Positions 35,523 to 44,821 of a stretch of DNA of 64,000 nt are shown one piece after another (position 1 is the first letter of the stretch; each line of letters starts with the position of its first letter). Source of the stretch: Streptomyces sp. NBC_00286 (GTDB lineage: Bacteria; Actinomycetota; Actinomycetes; Streptomycetales; Streptomycetaceae). The notes below the pieces were generated by a model. It was given only the letters and a program-made list of their open reading frames with translations. It was not told the DNA's origin and searched no databases. The stretch covers positions 558,001 through 622,000 of the forward strand of contig NZ_CP108054.1 in assembly GCF_036173125.1 (NCBI RefSeq), given 5' to 3'. Position numbers and translations under genes: made by a program.

Positions 35523-38500
35523 ATGGAGAACGATCAGAACGCACGACGCCAGGAGTCGCGCGCCGGTGAAGGCTGGCCGCTGGCCGCCCGGCGGCTGCTC
35601 ACCCGCCGTGAGGTGTCGGCCGACGGACGCGCCGTGTTCGGCGAGAACGACGGCAAGTGGGAGGGCTTCTACCGGGACCGCTGGTCGCACGACAAGGTGG
35701 TGCGCTCCACGCACGGGGTGAACTGCACCGGTTCCTGCTCGTGGATGGTGTACGTCAAGGACGGCATCATCACCTGGGAGCACCAGGCCACCGACTACCC
35801 GTCCATCGGCACGGACTGCCCCGAGTACGAGCCGCGCGGCTGCCCGCGCGGGGCGTCGTTCTCCTGGTACACGTACTCGCCCAGCCGGGTCCGCTACCCG
35901 TATGTGCGGGGCACGTTGCTGAAGCTGTGGCGCGAGGCCCGGAAGCGGCTGGGTGACCCGGTGGCGGCCTGGGCCGAGATCACGTCCGACCCGGCGAAGG
36001 CCCGCGCCTACAAGCGGGCCCGCGGCAAGGGCGGCCTGGTGCGCGCGGACTGGGACGAGGTGAGCGAGCTGATCGCCGCCGCCCAGGTGCACACCATCAA
36101 GGCGTACGGCCCCGACCGCGTCGCCGGCTTCTCCCCGATCCCGGCGATGTCGATGGCGTCCTTCGCGGCCGGCGCCCGCTTCATGTCGCTGATCGGCGGC
36201 ACGCTGCTGTCCTTCTACGACTGGTACGCGGACCTGCCGATCGCCTCCCCGCAGGTCTTCGGCGACCAGACCGACGTCCCCGAGGCGGCGGACTGGTGGA
36301 ACGCGGGCTACCTGATCATGTGGGGCTCCAACATCCCGGTCACCCGCACGCCCGACGCGCACTTCCTGACCGAGACCCGTTACAACGGCACCAAGGTCGT
36401 CGCGGTCAGCCCCGACTACGCGGACAACGTCAAGCACGCCGACGAATGGCTCGCCCCGCACCCGGGCACGGACGGGGCGCTGGCGATGGCCATGGGCCAC
36501 GTCATCCTGCGCGAGTTCCTCGTCGACCGCGAAGTGCCGTACTTCCAGGACTACCTGCGCAAGTTCACCGACGCCCCGTTCCTGGTGACCCTGCGCGAGC
36601 ACGAGCGCGGACTCGTCCCCGACGGGTTCCTGACCGCCGCCGAACTCGGCCATGAGGACGAACATGCCGAGTTCAAGACAGTCCTCCTGGACGGGGCCAC
36701 CGGCGAACCGGTGGTCCCCGGCGGCTCGCTCGGCTTCCGGTGGGGGGAAGCCGGGCGAGGCCGCTGGAATCTCGAACTGGGCGATGTCATACCGGAGTTG
36801 AGCCTCATCGACCGCGCCGAGGACACCGCCGAGATCGCGCTGCCCCGGTTCGACGAGGGCGGCACCGAGGGCGGTTCGGTCATGGTCCGGGGCGTTCCGG
36901 TCCGCCGGATCGGCGGACGGCTCGTGACCACGGTCTTCGACCTGATGCTCGCCCAGTACGGGGTCAAGCGGCCGGGTCTGCCGGGCAACTGGCCGGCCTC
37001 GTACGAGGACGCGTCGCAGCCCTACACGCCGGCCTGGCAGGAGACCATCACCTCGGTCCCGGCCGAGCAGGCGGCCCGTATCGCCCGGGAGTTCGCCCGC
37101 AACGCCGAGCGCACGAACGGCCGCTCCATGATCGCGCTGGGTGCGGGCACCAACCACTGGTTCCACTCGGACACCATCTACCGGGCGTTCCTGGCGCTGA
37201 CGACGATGACCGGCTGCCAGGGCGTGAACGGCGGCGGCTGGGCGCACTACGTCGGCCAGGAGAAGGTCCGCCCGGTCACCGGGCAGCAGCACCTGTCGTT
37301 CGCCTTCGACTGGCAGCGGCCCACCCGGCACATGGCGGGCACCTCGTACTGGTACCTGAACTCCGACCAGTGGCGCTACGAGGCCTTCGGGCCCGACGAG
37401 CTGGCGTCCCCGCTCGGTGACGGCCGGTTCAAGGGCAAGGGTTTCGCCGGCTGCCTGGCGCAGGCCGTGCGGCTGGGCTGGTCTCCCGGTCACCCCGGCT
37501 TCAACCGCAACCCGCTCGACCTGACCGACGAGGCGGCCGCCGCGGGCCGCCCGGTCGCCGAGCACATCGTGGACGAGCTGAAGTCCGGACGGCTGCGGTT
37601 CGCCGTCGAGGATCCCGACGACCCGGCCAACTTCCCCCGCGTACTGACCGTCTGGCGGGCCAACCTGCTCGGTTCCTCCGGCAAGGGCAACGAGTACTTC
37701 CTGCGCCATCTGCTGGGCACGGATGCGGCGGTCCGCTCCGAGGAGACCCCGCCCGAGGCTCGCCCGAAGGACGTGGTGTGGCGGGAGGAGGCCCCCGAGG
37801 GCAAGCTCGATCTGCTGGTCACGATGGACTTCCGGATGACCTCCACCAGCCTGCTCTCCGACGTCGTCCTGCCGGCCGCCACCTGGTACGAGAAGGACGA
37901 CCTGTCCAGCACCGACATGCACCCCTTCGTGCACGCCTTCACCCCGGCCATCGCCCCGCCCTGGCAGGCCCGCACCGACTACGACACGTTCCTGACGATC
38001 GCGGACCGGTTCAGCGAGCTGGCCGCCGAGCACCTCGGCAAGCGCACGGACGTCCTCGCGGTGCCGCTGCTGCACGACACCCCGGACGAACTCGCCCAGC
38101 CCGGCGGCGTGGTGCGCGACTGGAAGACCGGCGAGTGCGAGCCGATCCCCGGCCGCACCATGCCGAAGCTGGTCGTCATCGAACGGGACTACGCCGCGAC
38201 CGCGCAGAAGATGCGCGCCGTCGGCCCGCTCCTTGACACCCTGGGCACCACCACCAAGGGCGTCACCGTCCACCCGAACCAGGAGATCGACGACCTCCGG
38301 CGCCGCAACGGCACCGTCAGGGACGGCATCGCCGCCGGACGCCCCTCGCTCGCCACCGCGAGCCACATGTGCGAGGCGATCCTCGCCCTGTCCGGCACCA
38401 CCAACGGACGCCTGGCCACCGAGGGCTTCCGGGAGCTGGAGCGGCAGACCGGCAGCGAGGGCCTGGTGGAGCTCGCCTCCGAACGGGAGGCGGAGCGGAT

Positions 38501-39218
38501 CACCTTCGCCGACACCCGCACTCAGCCGCGCTCGGTGATGACGTCGTACGAATGGTCCGGCAGCGAAACCGGAGGCCGCCGCTACTCCCCCTTCGTCATC
38601 AACACCGAGCACAAGAAGCCCTGGCACACCCTCACCGGCCGCCAGCACTTCTTCGTCCAGCACGACTGGATCAGCGAGATGGGCGAGCAACTCCCCGTCT
38701 ACCGGCCCCCGTTGAACACACCCCGGCACTACGGGAACGAGCAGCTCGGCGGCGACCGCGCCGAAGTCACCGTCCGGTACCTGACCCCGCACTCCAAGTG
38801 GTCCATCCACTCGAACTACCAGGACAACAAGTACATGCTCGACCTGTCCCGCGGCGGCCCGGTGATCTGGATGTCCACCGCCGACGCCGAGAAGATCGGC
38901 GTCAAGGACAACGAGTGGATCGAGGCGTACAACCGCAACGGCGTCGTCGCCGCCCGGGCCGTGGTCACCCACCGCATGCCCGAGGGAACCGTGTACATGT
39001 ACCACGCCCAGGACCGCAACGTGAACGTCCCCAAGACCGAGGTCAGCGGCAAACGCGGCGGCATCCACAACTCCCTGACCCGCCTCCTGCTCAAGCCCAC
39101 CCATCTCGCGGGCGGCTACGCCCAGTTCACCTACGCCTTCAACTACTACGGCCCGACCGGCAACCAGCGCGACGAGGTCACCGTGATTCGCAGGCGCTCC
39201 CAGGAGGTCGATTACTGA
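35523..39218 (+). CDS. narG: Respiratory nitrate reductase, alpha subunit
   Basis: 1231 residues, the normal NarG length. Catalytic molybdenum subunit reducing nitrate to nitrite at the membrane face. HGVNCTGSCSWMVYVKDGIITWEHQ supplies the His and Cys ligands of the FS0 cluster, and TDCPEYEPRGCPRGASFSWYTYSP contains the Asp expected to ligate molybdenum. Bis-MGD-binding segments run throughout to HSNYQDNKYMLDLSRGGPVIWMS near the end. No twin-arginine motif is seen in the first 40 residues. The ribosome binding site before ATG 35523 is weak. It shares TGATG with narH. Confidence 0.96.
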   Translation: MENDQNARRQESRAGEGWPLAARRLLTRREVSADGRAVFGENDGKWEGFYRDRWSHDKVVRSTHGVNCTGSCSWMVYVKDGIITWEHQATDYPSIGTDCPEYEPRGCPRGASFSWYTYSPSRVRYPYVRGTLLKLWREARKRLGDPVAAWAEITSDPAKARAYKRARGKGGLVRADWDEVSELIAAAQVHTIKAYGPDRVAGFSPIPAMSMASFAAGARFMSLIGGTLLSFYDWYADLPIASPQVFGDQTDVPEAADWWNAGYLIMWGSNIPVTRTPDAHFLTETRYNGTKVVAVSPDYADNVKHADEWLAPHPGTDGALAMAMGHVILREFLVDREVPYFQDYLRKFTDAPFLVTLREHERGLVPDGFLTAAELGHEDEHAEFKTVLLDGATGEPVVPGGSLGFRWGEAGRGRWNLELGDVIPELSLIDRAEDTAEIALPRFDEGGTEGGSVMVRGVPVRRIGGRLVTTVFDLMLAQYGVKRPGLPGNWPASYEDASQPYTPAWQETITSVPAEQAARIAREFARNAERTNGRSMIALGAGTNHWFHSDTIYRAFLALTTMTGCQGVNGGGWAHYVGQEKVRPVTGQQHLSFAFDWQRPTRHMAGTSYWYLNSDQWRYEAFGPDELASPLGDGRFKGKGFAGCLAQAVRLGWSPGHPGFNRNPLDLTDEAAAAGRPVAEHIVDELKSGRLRFAVEDPDDPANFPRVLTVWRANLLGSSGKGNEYFLRHLLGTDAAVRSEETPPEARPKDVVWREEAPEGKLDLLVTMDFRMTSTSLLSDVVLPAATWYEKDDLSSTDMHPFVHAFTPAIAPPWQARTDYDTFLTIADRFSELAAEHLGKRTDVLAVPLLHDTPDELAQPGGVVRDWKTGECEPIPGRTMPKLVVIERDYAATAQKMRAVGPLLDTLGTTTKGVTVHPNQEIDDLRRRNGTVRDGIAAGRPSLATASHMCEAILALSGTTNGRLATEGFRELERQTGSEGLVELASEREAERITFADTRTQPRSVMTSYEWSGSETGGRRYSPFVINTEHKKPWHTLTGRQHFFVQHDWISEMGEQLPVYRPPLNTPRHYGNEQLGGDRAEVTVRYLTPHSKWSIHSNYQDNKYMLDLSRGGPVIWMSTADAEKIGVKDNEWIEAYNRNGVVAARAVVTHRMPEGTVYMYHAQDRNVNVPKTEVSGKRGGIHNSLTRLLLKPTHLAGGYAQFTYAFNYYGPTGNQRDEVTVIRRRSQEVDY

Positions 39219-40741
39219 TGCGCGTGATGGCTCAGATCGCGATGGTCATGAACCTCGACAAGTGCATCGGCTGCCACACCTGCTCGGTTACCTGCAAGCA
39301 GACGTGGACCAACCGCACCGGCGTCGAGTACGCCTGGTTCAACAACGTCGAGACCAAGCCCGGCGTCGGCTACCCCCGCCGCTACGAGGACCAGGAACAC
39401 TGGAAGGGCGGCTGGATGCTCGACAAGCGCGGACGCCTCGTCTTGCGCTCCGGCGGCCGGATCAAACGGCTCCTGTCCCTCTTCTCCAACCCCGACCTGC
39501 CGTCCATCGAGGACTACTACGAGCCGGTCACCTACGACTACGACAACCTCGTCAACGCCCCGGCCGGCAAGGACATCCCCGTCGCCCGCCCGCGCTCCGT
39601 CCTCACCGGCAAGCCCACCGCCATCACCTGGGGCGCCAACTGGGAGGACGGCCTCGGCGGTGCCCCCGAGAACGCCGGCGGCGACCCGAACCTGACCGGC
39701 GAGTGGGCGGAGAAGGTCAAGTTCGAGTTCGAGCAGACCTTCCTTTTCCACCTGCCCCGTCTGTGCGAGCACTGCCTCAACCCGGCCTGCGTGTCGGCCT
39801 GTCCGTCGGGTGCGATGTACAAGCGGGTCGAGGACGGCATCGTGCTCGTCGATCAGGATCGTTGCCGGGGCTGGCGAATGTGCGTGACGGCCTGCCCGTA
39901 CAAGAAGGTGTACGTCAACCACGCCACCGGCAAGGCGGAGAAGTGCACGTTCTGCTTCCCCCGCATCGAGGCCGGGCAGCCCACCGTCTGCTCCGAGACC
40001 TGCGTCGGCCGCCTGCGCTACCTGGGCCTGCTGCTGTACGACGCCGACCGCGTCGGCGAGGCCGCCGCCACCCCCGACGAGCAGGACCTGCTCGACGCCC
40101 AGCGCGGTGTCGTCCTCGATCCGCACGACCCCGAAGTCATCGCGGCGGCAAGGGAGTCGGGCATCCCCGAGGACTGGCTGGACGCGGCCCGCCGCTCCCC
40201 CGTGTACGACCTGGTCATGCGCTACAAGGTCGCGCTGCCGCTGCACCCGGAGTATCGGACGCTACCGATGGTCTGGTACGTGCCCCCGCTCTCCCCCGTC
40301 CTGGACGCCGTGGGCGCGGCAGGTGGCAACCAGGACGACCCCGACCATGTCTTCGCCGCCGTCACCCGGCTGCGGATCCCGCTGGAGTACCTGGCGGAAC
40401 TGTTCACCGCCGGAGACGCGGACGTGGTCGCCGGGGTGCTGATGAAGCTCACCGCCCTGCGCTCGTACATGCGCGAACGCACCCTCGGTGAGGACGGCGA
40501 CGAGGCAGCGCTCAAGGCCGTCGGGCTCACCGCCCGCGAGGCGGAGGACCTGCACCGCCTGCTCGCCATCGCCAAGTACCAGGACCGGTACGTCGTTCCC
40601 GCCGCGCACAAGGAGGACGCCGCCGCGCTGACCGCGATGGAGAACCGCTGCCCGGTGGAGTCCGCAGATGAACCGTCCGACCGCAAGGTGATGCTCGGCA
40701 TCCCCACCCTGCGCCGCAGCACCGCTGGAGGCCGTTCGTGA
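39218..40741 (+). CDS. narH: Respiratory nitrate reductase, beta subunit
   Basis: 507 residues. Electron-transfer subunit with four iron-sulfur clusters: CIGCHTCSVTCKQTW, CEHCLNPACVSACPSGAMY, CRGWRMCVTACPYKK and CTFCFPRIEAGQPTVCSETCVGR. The Trp in CRGWRMC is the usual replacement that makes one centre [3Fe-4S]. It relays electrons from NarI heme to NarG. It overlaps narG by one base and narJ by four. Confidence 0.97.
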   Translation: MRVMAQIAMVMNLDKCIGCHTCSVTCKQTWTNRTGVEYAWFNNVETKPGVGYPRRYEDQEHWKGGWMLDKRGRLVLRSGGRIKRLLSLFSNPDLPSIEDYYEPVTYDYDNLVNAPAGKDIPVARPRSVLTGKPTAITWGANWEDGLGGAPENAGGDPNLTGEWAEKVKFEFEQTFLFHLPRLCEHCLNPACVSACPSGAMYKRVEDGIVLVDQDRCRGWRMCVTACPYKKVYVNHATGKAEKCTFCFPRIEAGQPTVCSETCVGRLRYLGLLLYDADRVGEAAATPDEQDLLDAQRGVVLDPHDPEVIAAARESGIPEDWLDAARRSPVYDLVMRYKVALPLHPEYRTLPMVWYVPPLSPVLDAVGAAGGNQDDPDHVFAAVTRLRIPLEYLAELFTAGDADVVAGVLMKLTALRSYMRERTLGEDGDEAALKAVGLTAREAEDLHRLLAIAKYQDRYVVPAAHKEDAAALTAMENRCPVESADEPSDRKVMLGIPTLRRSTAGGRS

Positions 40742-41586
40742 GCCCTCCCCCAAACTTCGTCCGGGGGTGCCCCCAGCCCTCGACGGTTCCCGCCGTCATC
40801 CGCTCCCGTGTCCGGGCCGCCGTGCGCCGCCCGGGTCGCGCGGCCCGCTCGGGACGTCCGACCCTGCTCACGCCGGAGGAGATCCAGGACCGGGCACTGC
40901 TCCTGCGCCTGTGCTCACTGCTCCTGCAGTACCCGGACACCGAACTCACCGCCTCCCGCCATGAGTTGACCACGACCATCGAGGCACTGCCGCCCTCGCC
41001 CGCCGCCGAGCACCTGGCCGCCTTCACCACCTGGTTCGCCGACCAGGAACCGGAGGCACTGGAACGCCACTACGTCGAGACGTTCGACCTGCGCCGCAAG
41101 AGCAGCCTCTACCTCACCTACTACCTGCACGGCGACACCCGCCGCCGCGGCATGGCCCTGCTCACCCTCAACCAGCGCTTCCGGGCCGCGGGTTGGGACA
41201 CCGACGGCGGCGAACTGCCCGACCACCTCCCAGTCGTCCTCGAGTTCGCCGCACTGGCGGGCCCCGGCGGCGGCGAGGCACCGCTGCGCCAGCACCGCCG
41301 CGGTCTTGAGCTGATCCACCGCGCCCTGGCCGACGCCGACTCCGCGTACCGGCACGTCCTGGCCGCGCTGCTCACCCTGCTGCCACCGCCCACCGAGGCG
41401 GACCGCGCGGCGGTGGCCCAGCTGGTCGCCGAGGGCCCGCCGAACGAGGAAGTCGGCCTCGACCCCTATGGGACGTACGGGGACGGGGTGTTCGCCCCGC
41501 CGGGCACCTTCGTGCCGCCGATGCCCGCCCCGCCGACCCGCGTGCCGCCGCCCGCCCCGACCAGCCGTACGGAAGGACCCCGATGA
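40738..41586 (+). CDS. narJ: Nitrate reductase molybdenum cofactor assembly chaperone
   Basis: 282 residues, NarJ/TorD family; needed for cofactor insertion into NarG and not part of the final enzyme. Core motifs are LLLRLCSLLLQYPDTEL, HYVETFDLRRKSSLYLTYYLHGDTRRRGMALLTLNQRF and ELPDHLPVVLEFAAL. The first about 14 codons are unusual: they lie in a palindromic mini-repeat (40745-40776) that seems to have inserted at the gene start. The C-terminal 40 residues are proline rich. GTG 40738 overlaps narH (GTGA). Confidence 0.94.
   Translation: MSPPPNFVRGCPQPSTVPAVIRSRVRAAVRRPGRAARSGRPTLLTPEEIQDRALLLRLCSLLLQYPDTELTASRHELTTTIEALPPSPAAEHLAAFTTWFADQEPEALERHYVETFDLRRKSSLYLTYYLHGDTRRRGMALLTLNQRFRAAGWDTDGGELPDHLPVVLEFAALAGPGGGEAPLRQHRRGLELIHRALADADSAYRHVLAALLTLLPPPTEADRAAVAQLVAEGPPNEEVGLDPYGTYGDGVFAPPGTFVPPMPAPPTRVPPPAPTSRTEGPR
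40745..40776. repeat. Palindromic mini-repeat at the narJ start
   Basis: CTCCCCCAAACTTCGT followed by CCGGGGGTGCCCCCAG. It has the CTCCCCCA - loop - GGGGG - CCCCCA layout of a dispersed palindrome common in Streptomyces spacers. A relative lies at 54001-54040 on the other strand. Confidence 0.6.
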
Positions 41587-42359
41587 ACACCTCGCTCTCC
41601 GCCTCGGTGAGCGGCGCCGATCTGCTCCTGTGGGTCGCCGTCCCCTACATCTGCCTCGCCGTGTTCGCCGTCGGGCACGTATGGCGCTACCGGCAGGACC
41701 AGTTCGGCTGGACCTCCCGCACCAGCCAGCTCCTCGAACACCGCTGGCTGCGCTGGGGCAGCCCGCTGTTCCACCTGGGCGCCTTCATGGTGATCGCCGG
41801 GCATGTCGTGGGACTCGCCATACCCGACTCCTGGACCGAGGCCGCCGGCATCAGCGAGCACGCCTACCACACAACTGCCGTGTGGGCAGGCTCCGTTGCG
41901 GGCATCGCCATGGTCGCCGGGCTCGGCATGCTCTGCGCCCGCCGGCTGCTGAACCGCCAGATCCGCCGGGGCACCGACCGCAGCGACAAACTCCTCTTCC
42001 CGCTGCTGTCCGCCACCGTCCTGCTCGGCATCACCGCCACCGCCGCGCACAACGTCTTCGGCGCCGGCTACGACTACCGCTCCACCGTCTCCGTATGGTT
42101 CCGCGGCCTGTTCGTCCTCCAGCCACAACCGGAGGCCATCGCCGGAGCCCCGCTGCTCTTCCAGCTCCACGCCCTGACCGCCTTCCTGCTCTTCGCAGCC
42201 TGGCCGTTCACGCGCCTGGTCCACGTGTGGAGCGCCCCGATCGGCTACCTGGCCCGGCCGTACCTGGTCTACCGGCGGCGGGCCACACCGGCTGCAGTCC
42301 CGACGACCGCGGGCCGGACCCGGCCGGCCTCCGGCTCCGGCTCGCGGCGAGCCGCATGA
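41583..42359 (+). CDS. narI: Respiratory nitrate reductase, gamma subunit (cytochrome b)
   Basis: 258-residue membrane subunit with five hydrophobic segments that oxidises menaquinol and holds two b hemes. Histidines that fit the heme ligands are in SPLFHLGAFMVIAGHVVGL and FQLHALTAFLLFAAWPFTRLVHVWS. The N-terminal periplasmic start and the basic cytoplasmic tail (YRRRATPAAVP) follow the family. ATGA overlap with narJ; a further ATGA overlap leads into the VKOR gene. Confidence 0.96.
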   Translation: MNTSLSASVSGADLLLWVAVPYICLAVFAVGHVWRYRQDQFGWTSRTSQLLEHRWLRWGSPLFHLGAFMVIAGHVVGLAIPDSWTEAAGISEHAYHTTAVWAGSVAGIAMVAGLGMLCARRLLNRQIRRGTDRSDKLLFPLLSATVLLGITATAAHNVFGAGYDYRSTVSVWFRGLFVLQPQPEAIAGAPLLFQLHALTAFLLFAAWPFTRLVHVWSAPIGYLARPYLVYRRRATPAAVPTTAGRTRPASGSGSRRAA

Positions 42360-42991
42360 GTCCCGAGCCCGCGCTCGCACCGGACGCCACGACCACCCGG
42401 CACACAGAGGGAGTGGGAGCGAGCCGCCGAACGGGATGGGTGATGACCCTCACCGGAACCGTCGGCTGGCTCGCCTCCTTCCAGCTCACCGTGGACGACT
42501 GGCGGCTGCTCCGCGACCCCGCCTACCAACCGCCCTGCAACATCAGCCCCGTCGTGAGCTGCGGCAGCGTGATGTCCAGCCCGCAGGGCAGCCTGTTCGG
42601 CTTCCCCAACATGCTGCTCGGCCTCGGCGCCTTCGCCGCCGTGACCGCGCTGGGCATCGCCGTGCTCTCCGGAGCGCGCCTGCACCGGCGGCTGTGGCTC
42701 GCGCTGGACGGCGGGGCGCTGGTGGCGGTGGCGTTCGTCCACTGGCTGATCGGGGAGTCGCTGTACGAGCTCAACAAGCTCTGCCCGTACTGCGCCGCCA
42801 TCTGGATCGTGACCATCGCCCTGTTCTGGTATGTCACTTTGCACTGCCTGGAACGGGGAATCGTCCCCGTTCCCCGGGGTGTGCTGTACGTCCTCCGGGA
42901 CACGCACTGGATGCTGCTCGGCGCCTGGTACGGGGTGATCGCGATGCTCGTCCTCACCCGCTTCTGGCCGTACTGGAGCAGCCTGCCGTAG
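42356..42991 (+). CDS. VKOR-family membrane thiol oxidoreductase
   Basis: 211 residues, four to five membrane segments. The loop pair PPCNISPVVSCGSVMSS and the active-site CxxC in LNKLCPYCAAIWIV are the defining vitamin K epoxide reductase/bacterial DsbB-equivalent residues. Such proteins reoxidise a DsbA-like partner and pass electrons to quinone. The start overlaps narI by 4 bases, making it the fifth gene of the nar operon. No DsbA-like partner domain is attached. A link between disulfide formation and the quinone pool used by nitrate respiration is a plausible reading. Confidence 0.9.
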   Translation: MSPEPALAPDATTTRHTEGVGASRRTGWVMTLTGTVGWLASFQLTVDDWRLLRDPAYQPPCNISPVVSCGSVMSSPQGSLFGFPNMLLGLGAFAAVTALGIAVLSGARLHRRLWLALDGGALVAVAFVHWLIGESLYELNKLCPYCAAIWIVTIALFWYVTLHCLERGIVPVPRGVLYVLRDTHWMLLGAWYGVIAMLVLTRFWPYWSSLP

Positions 42992-43157
42992 GCAACCAGT
43001 CCTTGTGCCGGGACCCGGCCGCAGTTCGATGCACGGCGCGCATGGCCGACGTCGCACGCCAGCCGTGCTCGGAGCCGTACTGAAATGGGTTTTCCATGCG
43101 GTGCCCATGCGCGAATCGCGCAACCGGCGCGGACGTGCCCCACTGGGCCCTTCAATC

Positions 43158-43171
43158 GGGACGTTCGGCCC
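43158..43171. promoter_or_regulatory. GGGCCNNNNGGCCC box (one mismatch) before the methyltransferase gene
   Basis: GGGACGTTCGGCCC, 72 bases before the ATG at 43244. Confidence 0.6.
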
Positions 43172-43243
43172 CCGCGCCCGCCCATCACCCCGGATTAGGT
43201 TCGCCTAAGTGGTACCGATGCAGGCAGAGAGCGAGGCACGAAC

Positions 43244-44089
43244 ATGGCATCGACAGAACCTTCGGCCCTGCGGGACAACTTCCCCGTTCCCGGCGACGGA
43301 CTGGACGCCGCTCGTATGCCCGGCCACTGGCTGCTGGCCCGCCTGGGCAAGCGGGTGCTGCGCCCCGGCGGTCTGGAGCTGACCCGGTGGATGCTGGACG
43401 CCCTGGGTGTGGATCCGGAGGACCGGGTGGTGGAGTTGGCCGCCGGCCTCGGGGCCACCGCCCGGCTGACCCTCGCCCGCCACCCGGCCGCCTACACCGC
43501 CGTCGACCGCGACCCGACCGCCGTGGCCGCGCTGAGCGCCCTCGCCGCGCCCGGCCCGACCGAGATGCGTGCCGTACGGTCGGACGCCGCGGACACCCGG
43601 CTGCCGGACGGCGACGCCAGCGTCGTATACGGGGAGGCGATGCTGACGATGCAGCCCGAACCCGCCAAGCGGCGCATCGTACGAGAGGCCCACCGCCTCC
43701 TCGACGACTCCACCGGCCGGTACGCCATCCACGAACTGTGCCTGCTGCCCGACGACTTGGACCCTGCCCTCGCCGAACGGATCACCGCAGACCTGCGCGA
43801 GGCCATCCACGTCGGCGCCCGCCCCCTGACGCCCACCGACTGGACCGAACTCCTCGCCGACGAGGGCTTCACCGTCACCGCGCACAAGACGGCACCGATG
43901 GCGCTGCTCGAACCGCGCCGGCTCGTCGCCGACGAAGGGATGGTCCCCGCGCTGCGCATCGCCGGCCGGGCGCTGCGAGACCCGGCCGCCCTGCGCCGTG
44001 TGCTGCACATGCGCCGCGTCTTCCGACGCCACCGCGCCCACCTGGGCGCGATCAGCCTGCTCGCCGTCCCCACCCCGTCCAAGGCTTGA
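43244..44089 (+). CDS. SAM-dependent methyltransferase (class I)
   Basis: 281 residues. Rossmann motif I is VVELAAGLGATARLTLARH, followed by TAVDRDPTAVAAL and VVYGEAMLTMQP. The N-terminal LARLGKRVLRPGGLELTRWML block is shared with uncharacterised actinobacterial methyltransferases; I recall a relative (Rv2003c) among dormancy genes of Mycobacterium, but the substrate is unknown. It precedes a cupin gene by 12 bases and has a near-perfect box upstream. Confidence 0.85.
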   Translation: MASTEPSALRDNFPVPGDGLDAARMPGHWLLARLGKRVLRPGGLELTRWMLDALGVDPEDRVVELAAGLGATARLTLARHPAAYTAVDRDPTAVAALSALAAPGPTEMRAVRSDAADTRLPDGDASVVYGEAMLTMQPEPAKRRIVREAHRLLDDSTGRYAIHELCLLPDDLDPALAERITADLREAIHVGARPLTPTDWTELLADEGFTVTAHKTAPMALLEPRRLVADEGMVPALRIAGRALRDPAALRRVLHMRRVFRRHRAHLGAISLLAVPTPSKA

Positions 44090-44101
44090 GGAGACACCCA
44101 C

Positions 44102-44416
44102 ATGCCCGCCACCGTGATCAGTAACCTGGCCGCCGAACTGCCGCTACCCGAGGACGGCACCCTCAGCCGCGTCCTGTACCGCGACGACCGGCTGCGTGTG
44201 GTCGGCTTCGCGTTCGCCGCCGGCCAGGAACTGACCGAGCACACCTCGGCCCTGCCCGTGGTCATCCAGGTCGTCCAGGGCCACCTGGAGCTCGTCCTCG
44301 GCGACGAGAAGACCGAGGCACAGCCGGGGAGTTGGATCCACCTCCCGGCACGGCTGCCGCACACCGTGCGCGCCACCGAGCCCACCCTCATGCTGCTCAC
44401 GATGCTGCCCGCCTGA
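44102..44416 (+). CDS. Small cupin-domain protein
   Basis: 104-residue single cupin barrel. Metal-binding candidates are in FAAGQELTEHTSALPVVIQV, VVQGHLELVLGD and WIHLPARLPHTVRATEP; the second His-rich motif is complete but the first has only one His. It may bind a metal and a small ligand. It probably forms one transcription unit with the methyltransferase. Confidence 0.85.
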   Translation: MPATVISNLAAELPLPEDGTLSRVLYRDDRLRVVGFAFAAGQELTEHTSALPVVIQVVQGHLELVLGDEKTEAQPGSWIHLPARLPHTVRATEPTLMLLTMLPA

Positions 44417-44541
44417 CCGGCCGCGGCCACGGGGATCAGGCCGTTGCGACGGCCAAGGCGCTCCCCGCACGATCAGCCTGGTTACCGGCGACTCGGGCCC
44501 CGCGACGCTTCGGCGGCCTCGGACCCCTCGATTCCACAACA

Positions 44542-44555
44542 TGGCCGAACGGCCC
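44542..44555. promoter_or_regulatory. GGGCCNNNNGGCCC box (one mismatch)
   Basis: TGGCCGAACGGCCC, 266 bases before the DUF4389 start. Confidence 0.45.
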
Positions 44556-44701
44556 CGGTACTACGGCCCTGTGGGCTCTGCCGCAACACCATGGCGAACT
44601 CGATGCGGCACGGCCTTGCGGGACCGCATCGACCGACTCTCGGGTTTCCCGCAACCGGCGACACGTCCTCGTCCGCTGAACACCGGCTGATGCGTGCGGC
44701 C

Positions 44702-44716
44702 GGGACCAATGGTCCC
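44702..44716. promoter_or_regulatory. DevR-like palindrome variant
   Basis: GGGACCAATGGTCCC, a perfect 6-3-6 palindrome 105 bases before ATG 44822. It is closer to the mycobacterial GGGAC...GTCCC type than to the local consensus. Confidence 0.45.
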
Positions 44717-44821
44717 CCGGACGGACCCGCACGGCCCTCGTGACCGTTCCCGGCCGGTGGCCACGCTGGCAGTAGACCCGACCCGGCGGGCACCCGCCGG
44801 GGGTCGAAGGAGTTGATCGCC

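Larger units (their letters stand above)
44417..44821. other. Spacer upstream of the DUF4389 gene
   Basis: 405 bases with no convincing gene. It holds a one-mismatch box at 44542-44555 and a related palindrome GGGACCAATGGTCCC at 44702-44716. Confidence 0.6.

Noticed and set aside
35442..39104. 1220-residue leftward open frame opposite narG
   Set aside because: Composition is low-complexity Val/Gly/Arg/His sequence mirroring a high-G+C coding strand; narG on the other strand has full family motifs.
44444..44743. Small open frame in the spacer before the DUF4389 gene
   Set aside because: It runs through two regulatory palindromes, has no good ribosome binding site and no protein-like pattern.
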